The translations under genes and the position numbers were made by a program. A stretch of 64,000 nt of DNA from Chlorella sorokiniana (lineage: Eukaryota > Chlorophyta > Trebouxiophyceae > Chlorellales > Chlorellaceae), in the NCBI GenBank assembly GCA_025917655.1, contig CP084618.1:992001-1056000 (forward strand), written 5' to 3'. Position 1 is the stretch's first letter; each line of letters begins with the position of its first letter. Under the pieces are notes generated by a model that saw only the letters and a list, made by a program, of their open reading frames with translations, ran no database searches and was not told the DNA's origin. This document shows, piece after piece, positions 11,601 to 22,637 of this stretch.

Positions 11601-13213
11601 TGCTCGCCGCACCGAGTCGCCGCCGCTCGCCCACCTGCCGCGCCGCTCTCTTCCCGCGTGCCCGGCCGCAGGCTCCACACCACTGCTCATCTTCCCGGAG
11701 GGCACCTGCGTCAACAACGAGTACTGCGTGATGTTCAAGCGCGGCGCCTTTGACCTGGGTGGGTGCTGACCTGGCGCTGACCTGGCGCTGACCGCTGATG
11801 TCGGTCAGCTGGCCCGGTCAGCCGTTCCGTGCCAGGGGCGCTGCGGCACCGGCCCAGCCTCTCCGGGCTGCTGTTGGACCCCCTCAAATTGTGCCTGCAT
11901 CGCTCAGCCTCTTGCTGCGTCCCGTCCGTTTCCTTACCATTCTTCGTTCCATCCTTCCTTCCCCGAACCCACAGACGCCACCGTGTGCCCCGTGGCCATC
12001 AAGTACAACAAGATCTTCGTGGACGCCTTCTGGAACTCCAAGCGCCAATCCTTCTCCGCACACCTGGTGGGTGGTGGGAGGTTTGGGGTGGCGGGTGGCG
12101 GGTGGCGGATGGGCTGGGGGCTGGGGGCGTGGCGGCAGGGGCTTGCGGCAGGGCAGCTTGTGTCCAGCAAACGCAGCGCTCAGGCCGCCTGGCCTGGGTC
12201 TCTGCCAACCCTGCTCGCCCCAGTGCGTGCTTGTCCTGTCTTTCTTTGCCCCGCATGGCAGGCTGCCCGCGGCACCTTGCCAGGCTCAGCCGATGCCTCT
12301 CACCCCGCTTGCGCTGTCGGCCGCTGCGGCCCTGACCCCCTCCCCTTTTCTCACCCCCAGACGAAGCTGATGCGCAGCTGGGCCCTGGTGTGTGACGTGT
12401 ACTTCCTGGAACCGCAGGTACGGTACTGCTGCGGTACCGCGGTCGCAGCGCTGGGTCACCGCTGCTGCTGAAGTGCGGCTGCCGTGGCTGCTGCACCTGC
12501 TGCACCTGCGCCGCCCGACCACCCTGCGTGCCATGTAGGCCTGGTCGCAGAGAGAAACTTCCCGCTAGCTGACCATTGCGACCGCCGCACCACCAGCCAG
12601 CGGCGCCTCGCCGCACGCGGCCGCAACCAACCCCACCGACTGCCCCCTCCCCCGCACAGAGTCGCCGGCCCGGCGAGACGGCGCAGCAGTTTGCGGAGCG
12701 CGTGCAGCGCATGATTGCGGGTGGGCTGCGCGGCAGGGAGACCCCAGGGCGGAGCAGCTGGGGGCATGTGCGGGATGTGCGGGGCAGGGCGCAGGCAGCG
12801 TGGTGCGCCCTTGGTCCGCCCCTGCATCGCGCGCCGCCCAACGGCGTGACCAGCCTCCCACCAGCTTTTCTTGCACCCCTACCCGCAGACAAGGCGCGGC
12901 TGCGGGTGGCCCCTTGGGACGGCTACCTCAAGTACTACAACCTAGGGGAGAAGGTGGGCGGAAGCTGCCGCTCCCGCGCTGCATCCCGCACAATGCAGCC
13001 CCTGCCGCGCTGCTCCCGCTGCTGCCGGCCCCTCGTCTCCCGCCTGGCGGTGCTGGACGCTGCCGCCGCGCTGCGCTGCACACGCCGACTCTCTCGTGCT
13101 GCTCACGTTGGTGTACCGCTGTACTGCAGCACCCCGACCTCATCGAGAAGCAGCGCCGTAGCTTCTCCCAGGCCATCCGCGCGTACGCCGATGTGCCGGC
13201 CCCCGCCAGCTGA
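8657..13213 (+). CDS. GPAT9: glycerol-3-phosphate acyltransferase, GPAT9 type (ER)
   Basis: First step of glycerolipid/triacylglycerol synthesis: moves an acyl group from acyl-CoA to sn-1 of glycerol-3-phosphate at the ER membrane. Exons with clear homology: 9273-9366, 9631-9713, 9906-9975, 10398-10476, 10628-10739, 10937-11025, 11374-11428, 11672-11758, 11975-12066, 12361-12417, 12660-12720, 12889-12953, 13130-13213. Order matches plant GPAT9: 'RDVLDISSPLNDAAAALVDD', 'DPWNWNLYLFPLWALGV', membrane segment 'LLILLLGGAFFALGFAVVG', acyltransferase block I 'VANHTSMIDYAVL' (HX4D), 'QLHPGWVGVLQRRYLNALG', block III 'LLIFPEGTCVNNEY', 'PVAIKYNKIFVDAFWNS', 'RPGETAQQFAERVQ', 'PWDGYLKYYN'. The N-terminus ('MPGVSFEKAPPAPSLQR', exon to 8742, then an exon near 8848-8900) is less certain. 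One frame change near 10663, just before block I, is probably an assembly error. Confidence 0.93.
10195..10380 (+). repeat. C/CA-rich degenerate repeat before an acceptor
   Basis: Repeated CCCACACC/CACCCTCGCACACCC units fill the 3' half of the GPAT9 intron that ends at 10397. The transcript strand is almost free of G here. It acts at least as an extended pyrimidine-rich 3' intron end. Confidence 0.7.
11763..11797 (+). repeat. three-copy tandem repeat in a GPAT9 intron
   Basis: The unit GCTGACCTGGC is repeated about three times just after the donor of the intron following 'MFKRGAFDL'. Too short to imply a function. Confidence 0.7.
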
Positions 13214-13985
13214 GGCGCCCAGCGCTGGTGGGCGTGCGGCGGGCATCGGTTGGCCAAAGACCGAGCGCTGGCTGGGCGCATTTGTGCGGCACGTGAGGAG
13301 GCGGCGCGGCGTGGACCTTGCTCACAGCCGAGCGAGTGGGCAGCTGATGGCAGATGGGGCGGCTGGCCACCCACAGTTGCAATGTTTTGAGGAGCGAGAA
13401 TTTGCAAGCGACGCCTTTGTATTACATCGTTGGTTGTTGAGCCGTACAGCGGTGTCGTGGCTGTGGCAAGAGCAGTAGCATGCTGGGCAGCTGCCTAAGC
13501 TGGCTTGGGGACTGAGCTGTGAAAGGGCTTGGGCTGTGGGCATCCGCGTCCGGGGCAGCAGATTGACTGGCCTTCGCGGTTTGGTCGAAGATGATTTACA
13601 TCACAGGCTCTGCATGTCAGGTGCGCTGCCTTGAATCGTGTGCAAGCGACAAAGTGGTGGGCCCATGATAGGAGTGCAGGCAGAGGGGCCAACAGAAGAG
13701 GAGATCAGGCAGTGGAAGCATTAAAGACACAATTCACTGAGCTGCAGACAGTATTGTTTCAGAAGCAACTGTCACGTGAGCATGCTCCTCAACAGCAGGA
13801 GACCTGCCACGCTACGGAGCAGTATCAAGTTTTGTTGCCCAGCATGCAGAGGGGCGGCCCTGGCTGCTCCCTCTGTCCTAGCTAGGCGGTTGGTGGCCAA
13901 GGTGCCTGCCTGGTGCTGGTGGGCCGCACTTGGGGGCTTGTGCGCTGCCATGCCGTGGCCAGGCCAGGGTTGTCGCAGACGCGGG
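13214..13985. other. convergent intergenic region / 3' UTRs
   Basis: Between the stop of GPAT9 and the stop of the next minus-strand gene. No supported ORF. GC is somewhat lower than in flanking exons, as expected for 3' UTRs. Confidence 0.5.
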
Positions 13986-16200
13986 CTAGCGTAAGGCCTC
14001 CTCGGTCACAGCGTGCGCTTCGCCGGCCATCTGGCGCCGCTGCCGCTCCGCCGCCGCCTGCGCCGCCGCCAGGGAACAGCTCACGCGTTCGAGCAGGTCC
14101 CGCAGGGCAGCGGCACTGCTGACGCACGCCGCAAAGCCGCCTCTGGGGTCGGGCTCAGCAGCCGCCGGTGCCTGTTGAGCAGCCGCATCTCGGCCCTGCT
14201 GCGGCGGCGCCGCTCCTGCCAGCCCCCAGGCGGCGACAGCTGCAGCAGCTGCGCCTGCGTCGCGGCTGCCCCTTCTGCCGCCACAAAGCGATGCACGGCT
14301 GTGATGTGGGCAGGGGGTGCGCAGAAACAGCGGATGCCCGATGAACACCAGGCAAGGCCCCCCAGACACATTTGCCTTGGAACAAGGCTCAATCAGCCAC
14401 GCTGCAGTGCAGCAGGGTTGCTTCTAAGATCATTTTGTGGGTGCAGCCCTGGGGGCGCACCTGCGAAGAGGTCAAGCTGGGGGCAGTCGGGGTGGGGAAG
14501 ACGAGGCTGAAGCCGCCGGGCCTGCGAGGGTAGAAAGTGGTGGGGTGGGGTTCAGGGTGCTTTGTGTGAGGGGGAGGTGGGGAGGTATGTGTGTGTGGAG
14601 AGGGGTTTGAGGTGCCGTGTGTGGATGTGTTAGAAGGAGGAGTGGGGGGGGGGGGGTCACGAAAAGCTGGTCTGCCCGAGCAGTAGATAGCAGCGAGGAA
14701 TGGAGGCAGGGCCTCGCTACCGCCGCCTCCACATTCACCAACAAACGAAGAAGGGTGCAGGAGGACGCGAGCGCCATGCATGCCTTCCAAGAATGACTAG
14801 CCAGGACTGTGGAGAGCTGGGAGGCGGCGGCACCTGGGCCCCACCTGGGCTGCCAGGCGGGCGTGCGGCGGGCGGCGCAGAGGCGCAGGGTGACGCCGCC
14901 ATCCGCCTCGGCCTCCTGCCAGCAGGCCACCGCCCCGCGGCGCCGAAAGCCGTCACGCGCAGGCGTGCCGCCTGCCGCTGCCCGTCGCTGCCGCCTGGAG
15001 GCTGCGCCGCCAGGCCCCCGCAGGAGCTGCAGCTCCGCTTGCGGCGGCGGCGGCGCCGCCCTTCCACCGCCTCCAGCAGCACACACACGGGGTGGAGCAG
15101 GCCTGCAGCTTCTCCGGGCAGCTGCAAGTGCATGCGAGGCAGCAGGCCCAGGGCCGCCCTGCACAGGGGAGCCCAGCGTGCAGGCACAGCGTTCAGGCAC
15201 AGCGTGCAGCACAGCGTGTTCGTGCAGCGGGCGACAGCCATCAGCCGCAGCCCACGGCGGTCTGGAAGGGGAGGAGCGGGCTTGGCCAAGGGCAGCCCCC
15301 TGCTGCAGCAGAGCCGCCAGCGGCAGACAGGCATGCGGGCAGGCAGGCAACCCCCAGGGGGAGGCAGCGGCGGTCATCGCCCGCACCTGTGATGGGCGGG
15401 GGTGTGGCGCGCTGCGCCAGCTGTGCGCAGCGCAACAGGCTCTGCAGGGCGGGAGCGCCGCCGCAAGCCACCGCAAGCACCCGCCGCTGCAGCGCTGCCA
15501 GCAAATCGATGCCGCATGCTGCCACAGGTGCAGGGTCTGAAGGCGGCGGCGGGGGCAGGTGCGGCGGCGCACGCGCCCGCATGCAGCCGGGCCGCTGCCG
15601 CCAGATGGCACGCTGCCGCCGCGCAAGTGTCTGCTGCGCGTCGGGCGTGCAGGGCTGCAGCGGGCCCTGCAGCTGCAGGCGCGCTTCCTGGCTGGCCGCC
15701 TGCTGCGGCGCGGCCGCTGGACGGGCCGCTGTGATGGCGGCGGGAATACCGGCGAGTCCGGCGCGGCGGGCGGGAGCATGGTCGCCCGTCAAGGCCAGCC
15801 CAGCCACATCAGCCTTGCGCTTCGGTGGACTGGATTGGCAGCCGCGACGGCAACGAACGGCTCTGCACGGATAGGAGACGGCAGGCGGGCGAGTTGTGCG
15901 CCGTGGTGCGGCACAGGAACCGCCCGCTGGATCCCTCTCCAGATGGAGCGCGGCCTGGCAGAGGATTCGGCTGGCCTTCTCAGTGACTCCTGATTGCTCG
16001 CAAGCTTGCAGCAGCAGTGCCACATTTGTCACCCGTGGGTCCGGCACAAGAGCCAAAAGTCGCACCTGGCGAATGGCGATGCCCTCATAGACGTTATCAG
16101 AGACTTGCAATGCTTTTCCGACTGCAGATACGGACAAAGCAGGGAGGGTTTGGTCGGGACCGAACGGGGAGGCCCGTTCGCTCTGCGGCCAACCAGCCAC
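13986..16200 (-). CDS. unrecognised protein, probably helical
   Basis: I do not recognise this gene. Coding-like stretches follow one another on the minus strand from an ATG at 16200 ('MAGWPQSERASPFGPDQTL'). The best conserved-looking exon contains 'DNVYEGIAIRQVRLLALVPD' and 'VTNVALLLQACEQSGVTEKA'. Further down are 'IDLLAALQRRVLAVACGG', 'PALQSLLRCAQLAQRAT', 'NTLCCTLCLNAVPARWAPLC', 'RAALGLLPRMHLQLPGEAAG', 'WQEAEADGGVTLRLCAA', and at the end 'ALRDLLERVSCSLAAAQAAA' with 'GEAHAVTEEALR' then stop at 13986. Leu/Ala-rich segments with regular Cys suggest stacked helices (ARM/HEAT-like). Exon borders and total length are uncertain and frame changes are needed. Function unknown. Confidence 0.45.
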
Positions 16201-17602
16201 TCACCGCGAAATGGAGCTGGTAAATCGTGGTAGTGGGCGAAGCGTCCCCGCCCGAGTCAACCTCGCTCCTCATAGCCGCTCAGCAAGGGCTTTGCCAGGC
16301 GACTCCAGGTTTGCCGTGTTTGGCTGTCTTTTTCAGCTCTTCACATAAAAGAGATACAAAAAACGCGCTGAGCAGGCATTCGCACCAAACAACAGTTTCC
16401 CTGGTCCTCGAGGTCCTTACCGGCCGCGGAGGAAACCTCCGCCGGTTCCTCTCCACCAACGGCCCCTCCTGTTCTCATCGTCTCCAAAGCAGTTTACATG
16501 GCGATTGAGGCCGTGTCTGCCCTCCGGACCCCACCTCCCGCTGGGGCCTGCCCAGCGGCCGCCGCTCGCAGAGCACCAGTGCGAGCAGTTGATCAACATG
16601 CAGGCCTGGTGGCAGGTGGCAGGTCAGATGCCGACACCCCAAACAGTACATATCCCAATGCAATCCACAGCTGCTAGCCCTGAAACAGCCCTGCTGTTCA
16701 AGCCACAGTTTACAAGCAAGCCGCGGGTGGGTTGCAGTGGCAGCAAGGCAGGAAGGCAGTGTCGGACTGGGGCTGTGCATGTTTGTGCAAACGAGCGGCG
16801 ACTGGACGCGGCTCCTCATTATCACTGCACAGAGAGAGGGGCTCACAAGAACACGAATGAAACACCCGCCATGCGTGGGCAGAGGGAAGGGGCGGCGGGC
16901 GGCGGCCGGCGCTGTCGACGTCGCCAGTTGGAGGAAGGACCAGCGGCGGCGGCAGCGCGGGCATGCAAAAAGGGGTTCGTGAAGTTCTGCACTGAAACAG
17001 CAGACGGAGACGGCAATTTGGTCATCGGGGAAGGGCGCGTGTGAATCGGGGAGCCACGCCGCCGGCAGAGGGCCGGCCTGCCTGGCAGCACAGCGGCGTG
17101 GACAGGAGAGCGGCGAGTGAGCGGGCGCAATGTGAGCTTGTGTGTGTGTAGGGAAGGGCGAGGCGACAACTGGGTCAGGGCAGTGGGAGTACAGGGGTGT
17201 TGCAAACCAGAGGCTGTGACAGCAGGGGGCGCTTCTGGTCCCGCAGAAAGAAAGAAGACGGACTGGACAGGTGAGGTAGGAGGCAGGAGGGGGTGAGGGG
17301 CCGAGGAGCAGTGATGGGCCCACAGCAAGCGCCTGCGGCCTGGCGCGGTGAACGTGGCCGAGAGGTGTGAAGAGCCGGTGTGTGCGTGTGTGTGCGCAGC
17401 CGGAAGATGAGGCACGTGAATGAACAGGTCAAAGTCAGGGGTGGTGGGGAGGTAGTGGACAGGGGCGGCTGGGCGGGAGGTGCGGGAGCCTCGGCGGGTG
17501 AAAAAGTCAAACGGGTCGGTGAGCAGTCAGCGCGCATCTCACAGCTGCGCATGCGCGGCGGATGGGCGGTCAGTTGCTTGGCGATGACGCACGACGGAGC
17601 AG
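16201..17602. other. intergenic; G-rich + strand (C-rich 3' UTR of the RWP-RK gene)
   Basis: Holds the promoter of the gene starting at 16200 and the 3' UTR of the minus-strand gene ending at 17603. From about 16850 to 17600 the + strand is strongly purine/G-rich, so the RWP-RK transcript would be C/U-rich here. Two minus-strand TGTAA motifs (TTACA at 16494 and 16708) are candidate algal polyadenylation signals. No supported ORF. Confidence 0.5.
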
Positions 17603-19285
17603 TCACAGCGGGTAGCGTGCGAGCAGGCTGCGTGCGCTGCGCAGCGCTGCGGCGTCCGCCGCGGCGGGAGCGCAGGCGTGGGGCGCGCAGCGGCAGCCCC
17701 CTCCAGACGCGACGGCCGTGGCCGCCGCCAGCTGCGCGCGGCGGCGTTCCAGCCGCGCCCGCAGCGCCCCCGCACCTCCAGCAGCTGCTCCGCCAGCCGC
17801 AGCCGCGTTCCTGGGTCGGCGCCGGCCAGCAGGGCGGCTGGGTCGCCGCCGCTCAGCAGGGCGCGCAGCGCGGCAGCATCCGCATCGCACGGCAGAGGGG
17901 CCGGCGCCGCTCCCGCCAGGGACCTTGCCAGCGGCTGCTGCGGGGCGCCGCAGCCGCCGCAGGCGGGCCGCCTGACGGAGCGCGCCGCGACAGCGCTCTG
18001 AAGGCGGAGGCGCCGCCGCTGTGTCGGAAACAGGGCGCGGCCGCGTCCTGGGGCGCGCCTGCCCGCTGCACCTGCTGCTGCGCCTGCTGCTCCCGCTCGC
18101 GCGAGCAGGAGTCCACGGCGGTCAGCAGCATGCTGAGCTGGCTGGGGAGCCGGGCAGGCTCGGCGTCGCGGCGGCCGCCTCGCCCGCGGTCCAGCCGCCC
18201 TCGCAGCCGGCGCGGGGGGCGTCGCAGGCGGCGCTGTCGGCCTGCTGGCTGCCGTGGGATTGGTCGGAGCCGCAGCGTCCCGGCTGGAAGGCGGCGTCTG
18301 CCGAGGCGGCGGGCGTGCCGCACGACGGCGCCGCTCGCGACGAGGAGGGCTCTGGCGAGGCAGCTGGGCTGCACCGCTGCGCCCTGCTGGCCTGCGGGGT
18401 CGGGCCGGGCAGGGGCGCGCATGAGATTCGTGCGGTCGCAGGTGCAGGTGGCGGTAGTGGTGTGGTGGCCACGGGGAAGGGGGCGCGGGCGCAGGCTCTC
18501 CGCCGCCCGGCCCGAACGCATGAGGCAGGCAACCGCGCCATCCTCAGGCACCACCCGCATGCCGGCGCAGCCTTCCTGAGAGCTGGAGACTGGCTTTCCC
18601 GGGGCTGGCCCAGGACCCCTCTGGCTGGCTGCTTGCGGGAGGGAGGCCGGCCGGCAGCACGAGGGCAGGCCTGGAGGCGGGACGGCCCCCCCCGGCATCC
18701 CCCACCTTGAGCAGGGAGCGGTACGGCCATCGGGAGATGCCAAACTTGCGGCACAGACGCTTGAGGATGGTCAGGCCTGCGGGGCGCGAGGGAGGGGGGG
18801 GCGCTGGGCGAACGTGCGCAGCCTGCAAGCCGCGGCGCGGCTCTGGCGCCGCGGCGGCAGCGGCGAGCTACTTCCCCCAGTGGGACCAAGTCGCCCGCGG
18901 CACCGCCCCGCTCACCCACGCCGAGCTTCACACAGGCCTTCTCTGTCGGCTGCAAGCAGGGAGGGCAGCCAGGGGTGCTCAGGGCCGCCGCGTGCGTGGG
19001 CCCTGTTCAGCATTGGACGGGAGATGGGGTGAACTCCACCCGGCGCCTCACCATGGTAAAACATGATTCAAGGTCGTCGTAGGTGATGCTAGAAACGAGG
19101 ACCCCTGCAGCGGGACGGTAGAAACCGTATGAGGCTGAAACGGCGGGGAGCGATGCCGCTTTGGCTGTCGGGATGGTCTTGTCGGTTCAGAGATAGTGCC
19201 TAGACGCACCTGCTTTCGTGCGCTTCATTATGCGGCGCCCTTCTGCAGCTGCAGCAGAGCCCGCCAGATGCTGGGGAGCCTCCAT
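17603..19285 (-). CDS. RWP-RK domain transcription factor (RKD-like, short N-terminus)
   Basis: RWP-RK proteins bind DNA and control nitrogen-related or gametic/zygotic genes in green algae and plants. Exons 19285-19210, 19104-19052, 18949-18916 and from 18776 join in one frame. The N-terminus 'MEAPQHLAGSAAAAEGRRI' leads into 'SSITYDDLESCFTM', 'PTEKACVKLGVG', 'LTILKRLCRKFGISRWPY' and 'RSLLK'. This matches the family pattern (hydrophobic beta start, 'F..P...A...L.V..T.LK..CR..GI.RWP'), residues about 30-78. The signature ends RWPYRSL rather than the usual RWPxRK(L). The C-terminal part is Ala/Arg/Gln-rich with 'LPSQLSMLLTAVDSCSRERE' and 'DPGTRLRLAEQLLEVRG', ending 'SARSLLARYPL'; it needs frame changes and its exon structure is unsure. 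The domain is firm; the target genes are unknown. Confidence 0.85.
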
Positions 19286-20720
19286 CGCAGCAAGGGAGCG
19301 CGGGAGAGCCCAACTGTATCCAGAACGGCGTGCTGAAGTGCGATGGGCAGGTGTGGGCGATGAATAATATGTTTTGGAGAAACGGGTTCGGTGCCATGTC
19401 ATGAGGAGCCCCCAACAGTACCGAGGCATGCGGTGCCCTGCCCGACCAGCAGGCCTGGGTTTGGCCCGCTGAGTGGCCTGAGAACGCGTTAAGGAGCCAA
19501 GATGGCGTTCTTCGAACAAGCGGAGGCGCCTCACCTGCCCCAACAGGCACATGCCACCGCCTGCTCAGAAGCTGCCCCTGTTTTCACCTTTCAGCGCTGC
19601 ACTTTGAAGAAGGGTCAGGTGGTGCAGCGCTCAAGCTTGACTTCCAAAACAAGAACAGCATGGGTCCCATACCCCATCCTTCCCGTTGCCAGCCCTTGCC
19701 TGGGGAAAGCAGAGTTACATTGCCACCGCCTCTAGCCGCAGCGCGCACAGCGTGCGGCGTCCCGAGTCTCGTCTGAACCCACCCCTGCAAGCCCTGCTGA
19801 CAGCATTTCTCCGTTTGGGTTTCTTGGCAGCCACAAAGCGACTTCAAGGTGGGGGACTGGACACCAATGGATGCGCTTGCATGCTGGAGCATTTGGGAAA
19901 GAGCTCGTTGCAACTGACGCCAACTTCAACTGAAAACAACTGAAATTCGCGGCTGCCTGCACAGATGCGCCTCATATGGGTAGCTGGACATCAGGACTGA
20001 ACTTCACGCCCGAGCTCGGCAATTCAGATTTCTGGCGAAAAGGGCACCTGTCCAGGTGGAATCCTCGGCGGACGAGCATCATGGGAGGCGCCGGCTTCGA
20101 AGCCTTCAGGCTGCTTACCTTGTTCAAACATAATTGCCGCCCATACAGGCGCCGCGCCTCCCCTGCCAAACCCCTCCGAGCCTGACTGATCTCTCTGTCC
20201 CGGCAAATTGTCGTGAGTACCACAAGGCTGCTGCGGCGACTGCGTACGGTCCTCGGCTGGCACGCCGCAAGCTTGGCGGGCTCCTCGCTGGCATGCCAGC
20301 CACACCCAAGCAAGGCGCAGACCTCTCACAAGCTGCCGGCATCAACGCAAAGCTGGCGGGAGCGACACGGTGGAGAGGCAAAGGGGCCGTCGGCGAGCTG
20401 AACCCCCGCGCGCTACACAGCAAGGCGCGGGTGTGAGCTGCTTTGTGGGGTGCCGCCCCGCTGCGCCGTAGCAGCCGTCAGTGCAGCCGCCAGCCGCACG
20501 TGCCCCGCTGCCTGCACAGCTGCTCGACGGCGGAGCGGCACGCGCCGGCGCCAGACGCGCCGCACCCCCAGCAGCCACAAAGTGAGCCAGCGAGGGCCCG
20601 CGGCCGCCGCCGCACGCGGGTCCGCCCGCTGCCGCCTGCGTCGCCGCCTCAGCGGCTGGCGGGGGGCTGCCAGAGGTGCGTGCTGCCGCCGTCTAAACCC
20701 GCGCCACCGCCCTCGTGTTT
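19286..20720. other. intergenic: RWP-RK promoter and PDI 3' UTR
   Basis: ORFs on both strands are short and without recognisable family features. A minus-strand ORF at 20423 begins with a transit-peptide-like sequence, but no downstream conserved exon supports it. Expected content is the 5' region of the RWP-RK gene and the 3' UTR of the PDI gene. Confidence 0.45.
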
Positions 20721-22396
20721 TCAAGCAGTGGTGAGGTCCAGCTGCGTCTTGGCCTTGTCGGCGATGTAGGTCTTGAGCGCCTCAAGCTCGCGGCTGCCTG
20801 CTTGGGGGAGGGGGACACAAACAGCGGTGCCTCGGTGTGTGCCATGTGGTGTGAGTGCGCGTGTCGTGTGAAAAGAAAGCAGGAAAGCCAGGGCCCAAGA
20901 AGCTGCGGCGGTGCTCGGGGCAAAGCTAAGGGGCAGGCAGCCGGCAGGCGGGGCTGGGGGTGTGGTTGGTAGGGGCGGCGGAGCAGCGTGCCGCTGGCAG
21001 GGCGGCGGCAACGGCGGCGGCAACGGCGGCGGCAGGTGGCAGCCGGGCGGCTTGTGGGGGCGCGCACCTCGGTACACATCGATCTCCTGCCCCGCATGGA
21101 ACACCTTGAGGGTGGGATACCCGCGGATCTGCGGGCGATACGGGTGGTACAGCAGCGCGCCAAGGGTCACAACAAGGGTGGAGCAGCCCCATGGGGCGCT
21201 CGGCTCAGTCGAGGAGCTTGGAGGGGGTGGGGGGCTGGCCTCTGGCAGCAGCTGCAGCAGCTGCAGCTTGCAGCCCCCTCGGCTGCGCCCTGACAGCGGG
21301 ATGGGCACCTGAGCAGCGGCAGAAGCGCCCCGGCAGCTGCAAAATCGTGGGAAGCGCGCACCCCGGCCTGCGTGCACAGCTCCTGTTGCTCGGTGCAGTC
21401 CACCGAGGCCACGGCCACCTGCAAGTTGAATAAGTTGTATGCATACATAAGCATGCTAGGATACATACATACTCAGGGTTCATGCAGGCCGCAAGGGGGA
21501 GGGACACCGACGGGCCAGTGAGCGGCGGCGGGCGGGGGCACGGGTGGCCGTGCGGCCGTCCAGCGATCTGCGAGCGGTCGCACGGCAGCCAGGCAAGCAA
21601 GGATCCCAAGCGGGTGGCCGAACCCAGCCTCTCACCTGGTCAGACGCCTTGAAGTTGTCAGCCAGCTGGTCCCAGGTGGGGGCCAGGCGCTGCAGCGGCG
21701 ACAGCAATGCGGATACATGGTCGAAAAGGGGCGGCGGCAGGGGAAGACAAACTCACAGGTTGTGCGGCGAAGATTGCAGATGGGCGGCTGCTGGCAGTTG
21801 GTGAGGCCGGCGACGTCAATGTGCAGCAACGCACCTTGCAGTGGCCGCACCAGGGGGCGTAGAACTTGATGAACCAGACCTGCGGAGGAAAGCGGCGGTG
21901 TGGGGTGCGGGGGAGGGCCGGGGGCGGTGCACCGCTGCCTCAGCTGCACTGCTGCAGGCCTGCAGATGACGACTTCTCTGCATCGCATTTCCATCCCCCA
22001 GGCGCCCATGCTTTCGCTGGTACAGGGCCTGCTGCCGCCGAGGCTGCCAGGAGCATCCCTGGGCCGTTGGCTGGAGAGCAGCTGAGCGGCCGGACAGCAG
22101 AGGCGTCGCCAACGGCGGCCAGGCCCTGGAGGAGCCCCACTGTTGGCTGTCGGCCGCTCGACTGGGGCGACAAATCTCAGCCCCGACACCATCGAAACCC
22201 AAGGAACGGCAAACCGGGGTGCCGAAGGTGGAGGAAGAGGGCGGGCAATGCGCGATCAGGCGCGATCGGGCCCGCTCACCTTTCCGTCACCAGTTTTCTC
22301 CGCGTAGGTGGACGTGGTGAGGTGCTGCACGCCGTGCCCGGCCGAAGCCGAGCAAAGGCCCACCAGGGCTGCGATGAGAACGAGACGCAGCTGCAT
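20721..22396 (-). CDS. protein disulfide isomerase, single thioredoxin domain, ER lumen
   Basis: Forms and rearranges disulfides in the secretory pathway. Six exons join without any frame change: 22396-22280, 21879-21835, 21689-21636, 21418-21361, 21128-21068, 20797-20721, giving about 137 residues. Signal peptide 'MQLRLVLIAALVGLCSASA', then 'HLTTSTYAEKTGDGK', the active-site exon 'VWFIKFYAPWCGHCK' (CGHC), 'LAPTWDQLADNFKASDQ', 'VAVASVDCTEQQELC', the cis-Pro region 'IRGYPTLKVFHAGQEIDVY', and the tail 'ELEALKTYIADKAKTQLDL'. This is one complete a-type domain; classic PDIs carry two or more, so it resembles the short PDI-like group (PDI-L5 or a lone TXNDC5 module). No KDEL/HDEL ending is visible, so ER retention is unexplained. 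Transcribed divergently from the neighbouring glycosyltransferase gene. Confidence 0.93.
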
Positions 22397-22637
22397 GGCG
22401 TTGCAGCTATTTGGCAACTCGAGCAGACTGAAAGCAGCAACGGGAACGCGCTGGGCTTGAAGGAAAGCGTGCTGAGGTGCAGCGCAGCAGCCGGCAAGGC
22501 ATGGCTGGAGAAATTTCACCGGCGCTAATAGTTGTCAATTTCGAAATGTACCTTTGGTGTGATTGCAGTGGAGTGCACCTGCCTGCAGCGTGTCACCACT
22601 GCGATTGAATTTTGGAGGAGCGCTAGAGCGTCTTAGC
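22397..22637. promoter_or_regulatory. compact divergent promoter between PDI and glycosyltransferase genes
   Basis: About 240 bp separates the two start codons, which face outward. Local GC drops ('tagttgtcaatttcgaaatg' near 22530), as is common for promoters in GC-rich algae. A shared bidirectional promoter for two secretory-pathway genes is plausible but inferred from spacing alone. Confidence 0.5.

Noticed and set aside
14472-15779. 435-codon minus-strand ORF as a single-exon gene
   Set aside because: Only parts of it look coding; it runs through GT-rich intron-like sequence near 14560-14660. Treated as part of the 13986-16200 gene instead.
20124-20423. minus-strand ORF with a plastid transit-like N-terminus
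   Set aside because: No downstream exon with recognisable mature protein and it lies in the RWP-RK promoter side; kept as intergenic.
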